Source of the DNA: Thamnocephalis sphaerospora
Lineage: Eukaryota > Zoopagomycota > Zoopagomycetes > Zoopagales > Sigmoideomycetaceae
Assembly (NCBI GenBank): GCA_003614735.1
Contig: KZ992605.1
Location: 1 to 26,777, forward strand
Length of the DNA stretch: 26,777 bases
Direction: 5' to 3'
This document shows, piece after piece, positions 8,661 to 18,616 of the stretch; position 1 is the first letter of the stretch, and each line of letters starts with the position of its first letter. The position numbers and the translations under genes were made by a program. Below the pieces are notes generated by a model. That model was given only the letters and a program-made list of their open reading frames with translations. It ran no database searches and had not been told where the DNA came from.

Positions 8661-10943
8661 TCAATGCTGCGCATCGTCGGTAGCGTTCTCGGCACTCGAG
8701 CCGCTGCGTCGTGCGCTACGTGCCAAGCTCACAGCCATGCGTGCCGTGTGCCCATCCTCTCCACGCAGTGCCAATGCTCGGCGGAAGCCCAGATGCTCAA
8801 TGAGCAACAGCTCACGCTCCCACCGCTTCAAGCCGCGGTTGAGCGTGGCAATAGCAAGATGCGTCGACAGTGCGGCCGGCTCTGTCTTGTGAATTGGGTT
8901 GGGGCAGATATGCTGGACGCGTGTAGCCAGCGCTTGCTCCTCGGCGGCACGCAGATCGTTAATGAGCTGGTGGGCCCAATCCGTCCAGGAAGCTGGTTCC
9001 TCCAGCTCCGGTCGCGGGCCAACAGAAGGCGGCTCGACAGGCAGCACCTCATCGCTACCTTGCACAGCGCTCTCTACAGATGCCTGATGCGTTTCCGTGA
9101 TCGCATGCAGAATAGCCTCTGCATGGTCATGGCCTGACTCGACACTGTGCTGCTGCGATGCAACATGGCTGCTTTCGTGACCATGCTCAAAGTCCCTTTG
9201 CTCCCACTGTCCACTGCTGTTCAGATCGGTTATGGGATACTCGATGTGATGGTTGCCTGTGTCCTGTTGACGCTCAGTACCATTAGTATGTGCAACCAGC
9301 AGTCCTTCCGATGCCTTTTACGCACCTGATTATGGTGTGCATGCTCGCTTTGATGTGTCCATGTCTCATGGTGTTCATATGACTGGTGATGACCATGATC
9401 GTGATGCGGGTGAGCACTACCTCCATGGTGTTGCGACTGCTGCTGTTGCTGGTGGTGGTACTCATGATGCTGATGATGGTAATGTTCCTCATGGCCGCCG
9501 GGACGCTCCGTGGATTCAGACCATGACACGCGATACGAGGAGAATTCGCCGCACACTTCCGGCTCCATTCGCTGGCCAGCATAGGATGCCATGCTGCGTG
9601 CTGATGCGCCATGGTTCGGCGTTAAGCTATACGCAAGCGAGCGCTGATGGCCGATAACAAGCAAGGAAGCGTAAGTCAGCCCAATGGACGGCAGGCGTTT
9701 CGCAGTCGCCACTTACTTCGCGCAAGAATGGGCCATGCTGCCTCAGAGACTGAACAACCATTGTTGGTTAGCCCATGCGTTTGAACGCAGCGCATTTCGA
9801 TGCCAACGTACCCATGGCTCGACAAAAGTGTCGTGGACGGCCCACCAGCGCTGTACATAGTCAGCAAGCGTCGTCTTGTAAGCGCTAGCACCCCCACTCT
9901 GCAGCGCGGACTTTTTGTCCTCTTGCTCCTTGGCACGCATCTTGCCGTCAGTGCGACGCTCCCAACGCCATGGCTTTCCTTCGCCAATAAAGTGCAGGAT
10001 AGCAATGTTCTTTTCGTTCTGCATGAATGCCGGCGCATAGCTGAGCAGTAGTAGCAGTGCCACTGTGTTAGCACGCAGTTACCCAACACGATGCCATCCT
10101 TGCCGTGGTTCCGCGCACTCACCTATACCAAGCACTAGGCGTCACGTTGTAGATAAAGGGGAGTCGGCGCGAGCTATCGCCCGTAGACCACGACGAGAAA
10201 TGGGTATTCAGCACGCCTTGGTCGCCACCTGAGTTACGCTAGTTTTAGCAAGCTGAGCATGGAGCACTATTCTTGGAGTACTCACCATCAAAGCTGCCAT
10301 GGTTGGACATCGTCTGCATCAACGCGTGGTAGGTGCGCAGCGATGGACGGCACACAAACACGCCGCTGTTGAAGCAGTCTGGCCAGCCAATGTCGGCTGC
10401 CGCCGAAAACTCCTCTCGTTCAAACAGCTCATCAACGTTGCGCAGCGGAAAAGTATCGGCGTCGAGAAATACAACCTTGTCGTATTGCGTTAGCCGCCAA
10501 AGCTGCAGCTTGGTGAGTGTGACGCCCAGCTCAGGCCGACCAAGCAAGGCCAGCGCAGCCACATCCAGCGAGTCTAGCGGATCCACGAAATGCAGATGAT
10601 GGAAGACATTGTGGAGCCGGCGCACCACCTCTGCATCCAGGCCTGGCGTGACCATGCACGCCAGCAGTCGGCTGGTGCCATGCTGGCGCAGCGTGTGCCC
10701 CAAGACCAGCGCACCGGCCGAGTATTCGTTGGACGTCACCAGCGTGCAGTACGCCTGCGTTGGAAATTTCACATTGCCGGCAGTGGGCGCCGCCGTGTAT
10801 GGCACCTGCGGCACCGCTGGCCGGTCCTCTATCTCTGGCGGGCTAGACGGCGGCGCCGACGAGGAGGACGCCTGCTCCTCAGGTGGCGCTGTCGCGGCAT
10901 TCCCCTCCGCCTGCTCCGAATGCTTGGGAGACGTGTCAGTCAT
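8661..10943 (-). CDS. GLG1: Glycogenin (GT8 self-glucosylating glycogen primer) with His-rich tail
   Basis: Six exons on the minus strand: 10943-10286, 10228-10123, 10040-9812, 9749-9717 (33 nt), 9643-9326 and 9263-8661; total 648 aa. After a disordered Ser/Pro/Glu N-terminus (1-55), the GT8 domain has AYCTLVTSNEYSAGALVLGHTLR (start ~64), RPELGVTLTKLQLWRLTQY, the Mn-binding DAD (161-163), GWPDCFNSGVFV (186-197), GSFDG/GDQG across intron 1, and HFIG-EGKPW (271-279). Tyr254 and Tyr256 match the YSY of animal glycogenin that carries the primer glucan, and intron 2 splits the serine between them. Residues 393-446 hold 22 histidines plus a Gln run. I do not see the usual C-terminal glycogen-synthase-binding motif. 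The product would prime glycogen in the cytosol from UDP-glucose. All catalytic landmarks are intact. Confidence 0.94.
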
Positions 10944-12080
10944 TACGCTGCTACGGTCAACGGTGCGTCAAAGTGCAGGCAAGCCAGCGGGCGTTATGGT
11001 CGTCGATGGTGCGTGAAATCGGCAGAGTGTTGCGAAGGCGGCGAGATTCAGGTGCGAGGCCGAGCATAAAACGGCAAAGCAGCGGCGATGGCGGCGATAG
11101 ACGGCGCCCTCACCAGCAGCCCGACTGGCGTAACACGACCGCGAGGGCGCCTTCGTCGATGGCAAGCGATCGATAGGCGCTACCCCAACGTCAACGCCAA
11201 CGCGCAAACTGGCCCTCGTGCACCGCGGCCCTAGCGCCGCAGCGGAAAGAGCAGTCCCTATCATATCATCCCGCCGCAATATCGCAGTAAGCGCCAAACA
11301 GGCAGGCCGTTGCATCACCAGGTACATTCACATGTTGAACAGGCGGGCAGTGTGGACTTGCCGGCTTACACTGCTTGCCATGGTGGCGATGGAGCAGACC
11401 GGAGAACGATAAGCGCCGCGTGCACAGCAGCCGAGTGCAGCCTTCGCCAGCCGGCAAGCACGGGTGTATGGACGCGATCAGATGAGTGATAAGCACATGG
11501 ACTATAGCGCACGCAGATGCAGCTACCGAAACGGCAACCACCACCACCACCACCACCGACATTTGGCAAAACGACTAGCCTGGAAGCAGCCATCATGGCC
11601 AGGTCCAACGCCATGTTAGTGAAATGTCCAGAATGCAATGCTTTGAATTCCATCCGTGATAAAAATAGCACTCAAAGCAGGCAATTGGACGCCGCACACT
11701 CGGATACAGTGACGTAGTGCTGGTCAGCCATGCAACCTGCAATGCCGCCATCCGCTGCAGCACCAGTTGTTTGATGTCTAATGGGTCGCACAAAGCATAT
11801 CTACATCGCATGACCTGCGTGCACCGCCGTTAAATCATAACGAAAGAAAAAGTCGTTTATTCTGCATCTGCTTTCGCGGCAGCAGAAGCGCAGAGTACAT
11901 ATGTGTTGCAAAGGCCGGCTAGCCACCTGTGTCAGTCGGCGATACTGGCTAACAGTGTGTTTATAGATACGCGCCTTAGCTCTCTGCGATGCTTGACATT
12001 AAAGTGTATGTGCTATGTGTTTTTGTGGCTCATGGGCTTTATGCGCCGTAATCGAAGGAGTCCTACGCATGCTAGATGCA
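10944..12080. other. Intergenic between glycogenin and RhoGEF genes
   Basis: About 1.1 kb upstream of glycogenin and downstream of the RhoGEF stop. Small frames on both strands are explained by a CCA microsatellite and high GC; none has a recognisable domain. It probably carries the glycogenin promoter, but I see no convincing TATA box. Confidence 0.5.
11538..11555. repeat. CCA trinucleotide microsatellite
   Basis: Six CCA units in tandem, which create artificial poly-Pro, poly-Gly or poly-Val frames on the two strands. Confidence 0.9.
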
Positions 12081-14129
12081 TTATAAGCAACAGGGCATGT
12101 CGAATGTCTTGTAGGCGTCGGTACATCTCCGTGATGTTACATTTGCGTGGACGAAGCCGGGAGATCTTGTGGGCGCCTTGCAACCCTCACGATACAAGGC
12201 CCATCATACTACACAAATGGGCGGTTGCAGATATGTGCGTTACCTTGTTAAAGGCAACGACATTTGCCAGGCGCTTCAGATGGCGTCGCCACGTTGCCGA
12301 TAGCTCCTTGGACAGTGGCACAAGCCGCACGCCAGTAGCGTCGTTGCTGCGCAGTATATAGATGCAAGAGTAGTTGCGGCCTGACATCTTGGAAAAGGAG
12401 AATGAAATATTGGCGAACAGATACATTTTCTAGCAAGACATGTCAGCAAATTGCTGCTACTATCGCTGAGCAGGTGACTCACATGCACGTTGAGTTGCTT
12501 GCGGTTGCGTGTGACTTTGAACAAAACTATACGATCTGTAAGTATGATTGCATACACTGAAAGCTGCTTGATCAAAGACTCGTCGCCGTGATCTTCAAGT
12601 ATGTAAATCGAATCAACCATGTGAATCTGCTGTCCCGGAACTAGCAGTGAGCTGGATATGCCTTGTATCCTTTTTTGCAGGGTGGCAATGTGTTGCGTGT
12701 TTGCAATGTTCTGCAAACTATAGGACGATGACAATGATCAGACCGCAGCCAACATGCCAGGACATTGGTATTCACTTACGCGGGCCAGATGCACTTTGCA
12801 ATTTGCTCCAGGTGGCCAAGACAGTACTCTAGCTCCTGCTTGTCCTCTGACCCAGCATCCTTTCGAAATCCCTCATGCATGGTGTTTAGAACGGCACCGT
12901 AATGCCATATACACGACACTGGAATAGTGATAAGCAGTGCACGCAGGTGCGGCTTGCTGGATTTCTTATCACGCGCCTGACAAAAGTAGCGCCGTGTTGG
13001 CACAATATTGCGTTGTATTCAGCAGTTTGGGTCTACGTACCGCAATAAAATTGGCCAGCTTGCTATTGGAGAACGCGAGCGATTCAAATTCGCGCAGTGC
13101 ATCGACCATGCTCTGCGCGTACATGGTATAGACGGAAAGCTGCTTCACCTATGGAGTACGTCAGTGTTTGCATGCTGGTGCTGCCAGACCACCGGCAATC
13201 TTACAAAGATGGCAATTATTGGCACTACGATGTACGGAAGCGCGCGCAGCGCCTGTCTAGCGAGCAGTGACCGCCGTAGGGGAGGGGTCAGGATGGGTAG
13301 TCGATGCAAAGTCATGCTCCAACGCCTACCCTCTTTTCAGTGCCTCAAGGAAGCGCACATGCACATCAATAAGGCTGTCAAGGTGCTCAAAGAGACGGGA
13401 TATAATCGCCTTGCTGTTTTCGTCCGGCTTATAAACGGTTTGCTTGTGCATCTTCTGCGTCTCTTCCGAGCATGGTGGCGTGCTGACGGTGCCCGATTCG
13501 TTTGGAGATGCATCGGCCGTATTGGTGCGTGCTCCGTTACGTTGACCGCTAGCATCTTCTCTTTTGAATAGAGCAGTGAACACGCCCTTTGGAAGCCGCT
13601 TGTTCCGCCCCGTCAGTGCATCATCTTCCGCAATCTTACACAATGCCGCTTGCGGAGAGGGTTGTCCCAGTAGCGGCAACATATAGTAGTCGTGCAAGTG
13701 CACCAATTGCTCCACGTGCTGCTGCTCTGCTTTTTCCAGCTGCTCCAAATTGCTGCCAAGCTCAAGCGATAGCAGCTCCATGCCGAGCAGTGTATGTGTA
13801 AACTCGGCTAGCACCGGTTTATCACAGCGATCAGCATTGTACGGTCTGTGTCGTAGCAGTCGCGTCTACGTACTTGTAGCGGCACCGACGTTGCTTAGTA
13901 TAGTGACTACATCAGCATCATCATAGTTTGGGCTTAGACTAACGGAACCTGTGCAATACAGCAGGCCTGTGCTTTCCAGCGGCATACACAGGTATGGCCA
14001 ACGTGGCCGCTCAGCAGCTGTTACAGCGGAAATGGCTGTTGCATCTGCGCCATTATCCTGGGCAAATGTGGGCTGCGTTGGCGTACTGTTCTCACAAGCG
14101 CTGTCAGGAATGGGGGAATCGCGCATCAT
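12081..14129 (-). CDS. RhoGEF with DH and PH domains
   Basis: Eight exons: 14129-13874, 13807-13330, 13256-13205, 13148-13041, 12976-12780, 12717-12483, 12429-12244 and probably 12176-12081; about 535 aa. In-frame stops precede the ATG. The DH domain starts at QQHVEQLVHLHDYYMLPL (~114), continues with ISRLFEHLDSLIDVHVRFLEAL (~220-242), PIIAIF/VKQLSVYTMYAQ across intron 3 (~257-272), and LRALLITIPVSCIWHYGAVL (~308-327). A PH-like part follows, with HMVDSIYILEDHG, AIILTDRIVLFKVTR and a closing W-x2-HL helix near 492. An ~85-residue polar insertion separates the first DH helix from the rest. DH-PH proteins load GTP onto Rho-family GTPases and act in polarity and wall growth. The N-terminal ~85 residues are unassigned. 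The last exon is uncertain: its acceptor is weak and another frame downstream also looks coding. Confidence 0.85.
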
Positions 14130-15123
14130 CGTTTACTAGGTCTTTTCGATCCGGCGCTGCTTAAAGAATGGCGGGTTTTGTTGCTGCTGCAAGGTCTGAG
14201 GTGCTGGAGGATGTCGATGGTGTGGAATGAGTTGGGCTGGAAGCGGCAGCGTTTGGCGGCCGAAATGCGCCTTGACTCTGACGATACGCATGCGTGTGAC
14301 GAAAAGTATGGGCAGCTGAAATCTAACCCAGGCTCTTTGCGGATGCCTTACGGACCAGCTGGCCTAGCCTGTAACAGTGTGCGTGTGTAACCAACACGGG
14401 TGACAGTGATGCCCATGGCGGGATCTACCGTGTAACACCATGCGTCTGGTTGCGAGTACCGGTGATGTCTGCAACCTGCTGACCAGCCCGGGGTGCCAAG
14501 CACTTGTGAGGCTATGGACATTTAGCAAACGTCGAAGGAATGCCTGCTAGCAGCAAAATGGCCGACGGTCAAAAATTAGCCAGTGCTATGGTACATGATT
14601 GCCAAGCGTATCGCAGCAGTATTAGCCCACTACATGCTTTATACACACCATTGCAAAGCCATCATGCTAGCCAGGGGAATAGTTGTTTGTTGTCATTTCA
14701 TCTCGACTCGCCTGCAGACCACCAATGTATACCCCCGGTCTACGCAACCAGCAAGGAGTAAGCGTCCATTCAGAGCGTCTGCAACATCGTTTTGAAATTT
14801 GTCGTAGCAGAACGCCGCCAGAAGCATTGCGCACCCACAAAGATGCGCCAAAGACATGGTTTGCCGCACAGAGGCGCAACAAGGTAACCATATCAGTGTA
14901 TACTGCTGTTAATAGCCATGACTCTGATAGCAGCAGTGCAGCCGTGGTCAGCACAATGTTGGCTTGGCTGCTTGTCATGGTAACACAGTGAGACGGGCTA
15001 GGAACGTAAGACATATGGCGTGACGCGTACAGTGTAGGTTTATTAAGCAAGCAAAGTGCGCTGTACCGTGCAGCTAGCCAAGCGATGACTACCATGCAAC
15101 ATAGCGCACTCATCCGCCTTTCA
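14130..15123. other. Intergenic, one hydrophobic frame of doubtful status
   Basis: Between the RhoGEF start and the pseudokinase stop. On the minus strand a frame starting at the ATG at 14978 would encode about 100 residues with a hydrophobic N-terminus (NIVLTTAALLLSESWLL) ending at 14667. It matches no family I know, and the frame is fortuitously open through the pseudokinase exon upstream, so I do not call it a gene. Confidence 0.4.
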
Positions 15124-16666
15124 CTAATTCTTATGTTGTGCAGATTTTCCCTTATCATGCTGACTTTGGAGTGCCTGTCCAGACGTGCTTTGAAGGGGAG
15201 GGTTTTTGAACAAATAGTCTGGCTGCTTAGACGTCCTAATGAAAGGCAGTTTGGACATCGAATGGCCCCGGGATTCGTACAAAGCTTGTTTCTCTTCGTA
15301 TTTCTTAATAATGTCGTAGCCCCGGCCTTGAGAAAGATCTTTGAGCTCAGGACGGGCTTTAACTCTAGACCATAGTAATTGCTCGATTTCGTAAAGCACT
15401 CGCTTGTCTTCTGTTTTGATCTTTGGGTACAGATTTTCTCCGGTTCTTGCCATCCGCTCCATTGTTTGCTGCAGTTCCATTGTGGGCACCGGAAGCTCTG
15501 CTTTGTGGCTTTCGGAGTATATCGAACCATAGGGCGAATGGCCGTTGATCATAAAGTATATCGTTGCACCAAACATCCATGCATCACGCTTGCGCTGATC
15601 TACTTTCGAGTGGACGTAGTCCTCTGGCGGACAATAATCTCTCGGCTTAACGACTGATGGCAGTGCTGAGTCCGATATGCGTTGCGCTCCTTCAAGCCCC
15701 ATAAGAACCAGGGTAGGTGTCCCTTTCACACTCCGTCGGAAATAGATAGCTGTCATTGACAAACGCGTCATATAAGATTACGTAGAGAATGGCGCTGCTA
15801 TAAGAGCTACACTTACTGTCTGGAGTGATGTTGCCATGAGTAAATCCTGCTTTGTGCAAAAGATCAATCCCTGTGTGCCGACAGTATAAGTGTTAGTTTG
15901 CGGTCGCAAGTCGTCTGCGCTATTACAACACTTGCATAAGGATAGAATGACAATGACTTTTTCTACAAGTGCATCCTTCAAAAATTCCGGCACGATGGAC
16001 ATATACTCTCGCAGACTGTACCCTCTGATTGCCTCATAGACTATGCAGTGGTCACCGTCATCTGCCTGAAACTTATGATGTTTTCTCGGTGCAATTGTAT
16101 ATCCAAAATTCGAATATTGGCTGTAAAGCGCCTAATTAAAATGTCAGCACTGCTGCATGCGCCTTTTACGCCAGTTTCTAGCCTACCTCTTGTGCTGCAA
16201 TCTCGTTGTTGTACTGGTCCACATGCGGCGTGCATTTGAGCAAACAATCGTAGCCAAAGTGGCTCACAAGCGCCGTGCGCACCCCATTCTCTCCCACAGG
16301 GTACCATTCTTTGATATAAAGCTTGCGCTGGTTGGACCAACCAAGCTCGCTGCCCGTTGATGAGGTAGACTTTGCTGGACTGGCGGAAACCAAGTCGTAG
16401 TCTGGTGGCATGTTAGACTGAGCTGGCGTTTGAGATGCTGCGTTCCTGCTAGACGATGCGCCAGGCTGCCCCAGACCTGCGAGTACTGAATCATAATTTG
16501 GTAGCACGTCGGAGTCATCTAGCGTCTGAAGTGTTGCGCTGTTGCTAGGTGCTGCGCTGCTGCTAGGCGATGTGGCAGACTTTGTTGGGCTTGCGCAGGA
16601 CAAGTCGCTGCTCAGCAACACAGCGGCAGCTATAGCAAGAAGAGTGGAAACAGAGAAAGCATGCAT
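15124..16666 (-). CDS. Secreted pseudokinase
   Basis: Four exons: 16666-16187, 16131-15927, 15870-15817 and 15749-15124; 454 aa. Residues 1-25 form a signal peptide (STLLAIAAAVLLSS core, likely cut after LSCA). Residues 26-110 are Ser/Thr/Pro/Ala-rich. The kinase-like domain keeps the strand-3 lysine (LLKC, K144), the helix-C glutamate (NNE, E155) and the helix-F aspartate (RKRDAW). The catalytic loop reads HGNITPDT (240-247): the base Asp is Asn242 and the metal-binding Asn is Thr247. DFG is replaced by GLE (264-266) and APE by PPE. Catalysis by the normal route is not expected. Asn242-Ile-Thr also forms an N-glycosylation sequon. A C-terminal ~80-residue basic extension is absent from the paralogue at 21978-23242. 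Exon 3 is 54 nt in both genes and the phases match. Role unknown; no transmembrane segment or ER-retention signal seen. Confidence 0.88.
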
Positions 16667-16805
16667 AATGGATTGCTGGTGGCGTCAAGCGTGGCGTTAC
16701 TTGTATTGGAGGCAGGCGGAGGCGAACGTGAGAAGGCTCTAAGCCCTGTGGCGATGCGGGTGTGGTGGTGTGGCTTGGACTGAAAGGCTGGTCAAGTGGG
16801 TGCGC

Positions 16806-16811
16806 TTTATA
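16806..16811 (-). promoter_or_regulatory. TATA box of the pseudokinase gene
   Basis: TATAAA on the minus strand, 140 nt upstream of the ATG at 16666. The active paralogue has a similar AATAAAAG stretch about 130 nt upstream of its ATG (near 21839-21846). Confidence 0.45.
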
Positions 16812-17581
16812 AGCGTAGTTGCTCTTTGACATTTGAGCATGGCTCTGACACTAATGCGCCGACTTTGGCTGCACGGAATAAGAATAGCAGGGGGGCATAC
16901 TAATATGTAAGTGGCCACGAGGTACAAGCAGCGTATGGGGCAGTTTTGCGACTCGGTTTCATTTTATTACCTTTATGGGCCACGGTTCGCGATGCTTGTA
17001 TGGCGTATGCACCATACAAAGTTCATGCAAGCGTGATTGCGTTACTGCTAGTGGAAAGAATCGCGGTGAAATAAATGGTATGTTAGAGGTTCACGTGCTG
17101 GAGTTGAGAGGGCCACACGCATTTGTCCGTCGCGTGCACCTCGCGACGCATGTACCGTATCCATGCAAATATGGTGCTTGAAAAAGTGCGTACGTCTGCA
17201 GACCTGCTGCTTGCAGTGCGGAAACACGTGGCATGCGATATAACCGCCGCCAGGAAACGCACCGGCGTCAGAATGAGCAGTTGCGAAGCTGTTGCGAGGA
17301 AATGGCGCTGGCTAGCACATGTAGCCAGTCTGTCTTCTTCAGTAGCACAGTATATGTATCCTATCGTTATTCTGCCACCGCAAAAGTAGCCGCTGGACGT
17401 ACAAAGTCTCTACTCTTACGCGCATACGCGTAAGACGCAAAATTCCTTCTTGTCACTGTTACAGACACCCCCCTATGCATGACAGCTGAAATGGTAACGG
17501 CTTTCCTAAAAAGATGTCTATCCGCGTTCAGAAAGATGGCGGATCTCCGCATTTGTTTCACCGACACAGACCACCGCTTGC
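16812..17581. other. Intergenic, no supported gene
   Basis: Upstream of the pseudokinase, before the LINE remnant. Short frames only. The right end (about 17500-17580) may be further decayed LINE ORF1 sequence, since frames there lead into the recognisable segment. Confidence 0.45.
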
Positions 17582-17940
17582 ACGAGACAAGGAGACACGC
17601 TGTTTGACCTCACGGCGCCCTCAGATGTTGCCAAAAAACTGGCAATCCTTGAATATGTCCCGAAGGTGCCTGGTATGACCATCATGCCGATCTGGCAAGG
17701 CGCAAAACGAGTCTGCTGCTACTGCAAACAACTGGGACACTTTTCGAGTGTTGCCCGACGCGAAAGAGCAGAAGCGCTACTCATGTTAACAAGAAGACGA
17801 TGCAAGTCAGCTGACTCTGGACCACGGCTAATTTAGCATGCACAGTGTAGAACAATAACGCGTAAAGACGTGGCGGCTCGACCCGGTGTTTGTATGAGAG
17901 GATGGGACGAGTTATTTCGTTTATACGCTGTATCATTTGA
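17582..17940 (+). mobile_element. LINE remnant: ORF1 zinc-knuckle piece joined to a 3' tail
   Basis: An open segment (17582-17836) contains a hydrophobic/charged stretch followed by CCYCKQLGHF, the start of a retroelement CCHC knuckle (C-x2-C-x4-H) whose final cysteine is lost by a local frame change. From about 17850 to 17940 the sequence matches, on the opposite strand, the tail of the LINE remnant at 20400-20500: TGTAGAACA, CGTAAAGACG, GGCGGCT..ACCCGG and GTTATTTCGT-TATAC in the same order. ORF1 is therefore joined nearly directly to the 3' end, meaning endonuclease and reverse transcriptase have been deleted. Several differences between the tails are C/T transitions. Confidence 0.6.
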
Positions 17941-18157
17941 TGATATGGCCCATACGAGCAAATAAAACCGCAAACCCGCTAAATCCAGCCAGAAAGCACA
18001 GCAAACCAGTCATTCACAGCCATAAAGATGCAATTGACGTATGCCAAAAGGCATACACTCATTGCTTGGACATGATGTGAGTGACTGCGGTTGTGCCCAG
18101 TGCATCAAAAGACATCAGACCAACAGCCATCAGCTACTTCAATACTGTAACGTGCGA
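17941..18157. other. Spacer between LINE remnant and LTR
   Basis: A/T-richer sequence with no gene. ATTTGATGATA at the LINE end may be part of its terminal repeat. Confidence 0.4.
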
Positions 18158-18161
18158 CTAC

Positions 18162-18480
18162 TGTAACGACATGGCTATTGAGCATTCTACCGCCAATCGC
18201 AAGCTACGCGCGTGCCTGCATCGGACAATACTACTATTCGCGACCACTACTATCTTTAGCGCAACACAGAAGCCTCTACATCAGGCCACTCCGTGTTTCA
18301 ACACCGCGCGTAGCGAATACTATCCGAAGCAGTATCTCCGATCAGTACCCCGCAATGTCGTCACTACCCCCGCGTACTACCGCTGACTACTACTATATAA
18401 GAGCCCGAGGATATGCATCCTCCGGGGAATAAACATCCTCCTACGCCTGATCTCTTGTGACCTGTCAAGGGGACGGTCCA
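18162..18480 (+). mobile_element. Solo LTR of an LTR retrotransposon
   Basis: 319 bp starting TGTAACGAC and ending GGTCCA (TG...CA). It is flanked on both sides by CTAC (18158-18161 and 18481-18484), which fits a 4-bp target-site duplication. It contains a TATATAA box (18394-18400) and an AATAAA signal (18428-18433) in the order and spacing of an LTR promoter plus R region. No primer-binding site, gag/pol or second LTR is nearby. The end at GGTCCA is chosen because of the CTAC repeat; an alternative end five bases later (..CTACA) would mirror TGT but has no duplication. Confidence 0.65.
18394..18400 (+). promoter_or_regulatory. TATA box of the solo LTR
   Basis: TATATAA 28 nt before the AATAAA signal inside the LTR; it may still fire transcripts toward the 3' end of the F-box gene on the other strand. 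Confidence 0.5.
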
Positions 18481-18616
18481 CTACACTGCCGCTTAGCCGA
18501 TTATATACCGCCTAGACCGACTAGGGGTATCCCGCCGTCTCAACCCAGCCGCCCACCAAGCCGCCCGTGACAAATACATCCGCCTTTTATGTACACATTT
18601 GATCGTTTCGCTGCAC

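Noticed and set aside
11266-11562. Apparent membrane peptide with a poly-Val start on the minus strand
   Set aside because: The Val run is only a reading of the CCA microsatellite; another frame of the same repeat gives poly-Gly and the other strand poly-Pro.
14667-15530. 287-residue open frame on the minus strand, the longest non-gene frame in its region
   Set aside because: Its first two thirds overlap exon 4 of the pseudokinase in another frame on the same strand, where the kinase reading is clearly right. The remaining part is Cys/Leu-rich with no family resemblance.
18481-18485. LTR end placed at ..CTACA rather than ..GGTCCA
   Set aside because: It mirrors the TGT start but leaves no target-site duplication, whereas ending at 18480 leaves CTAC on both sides.
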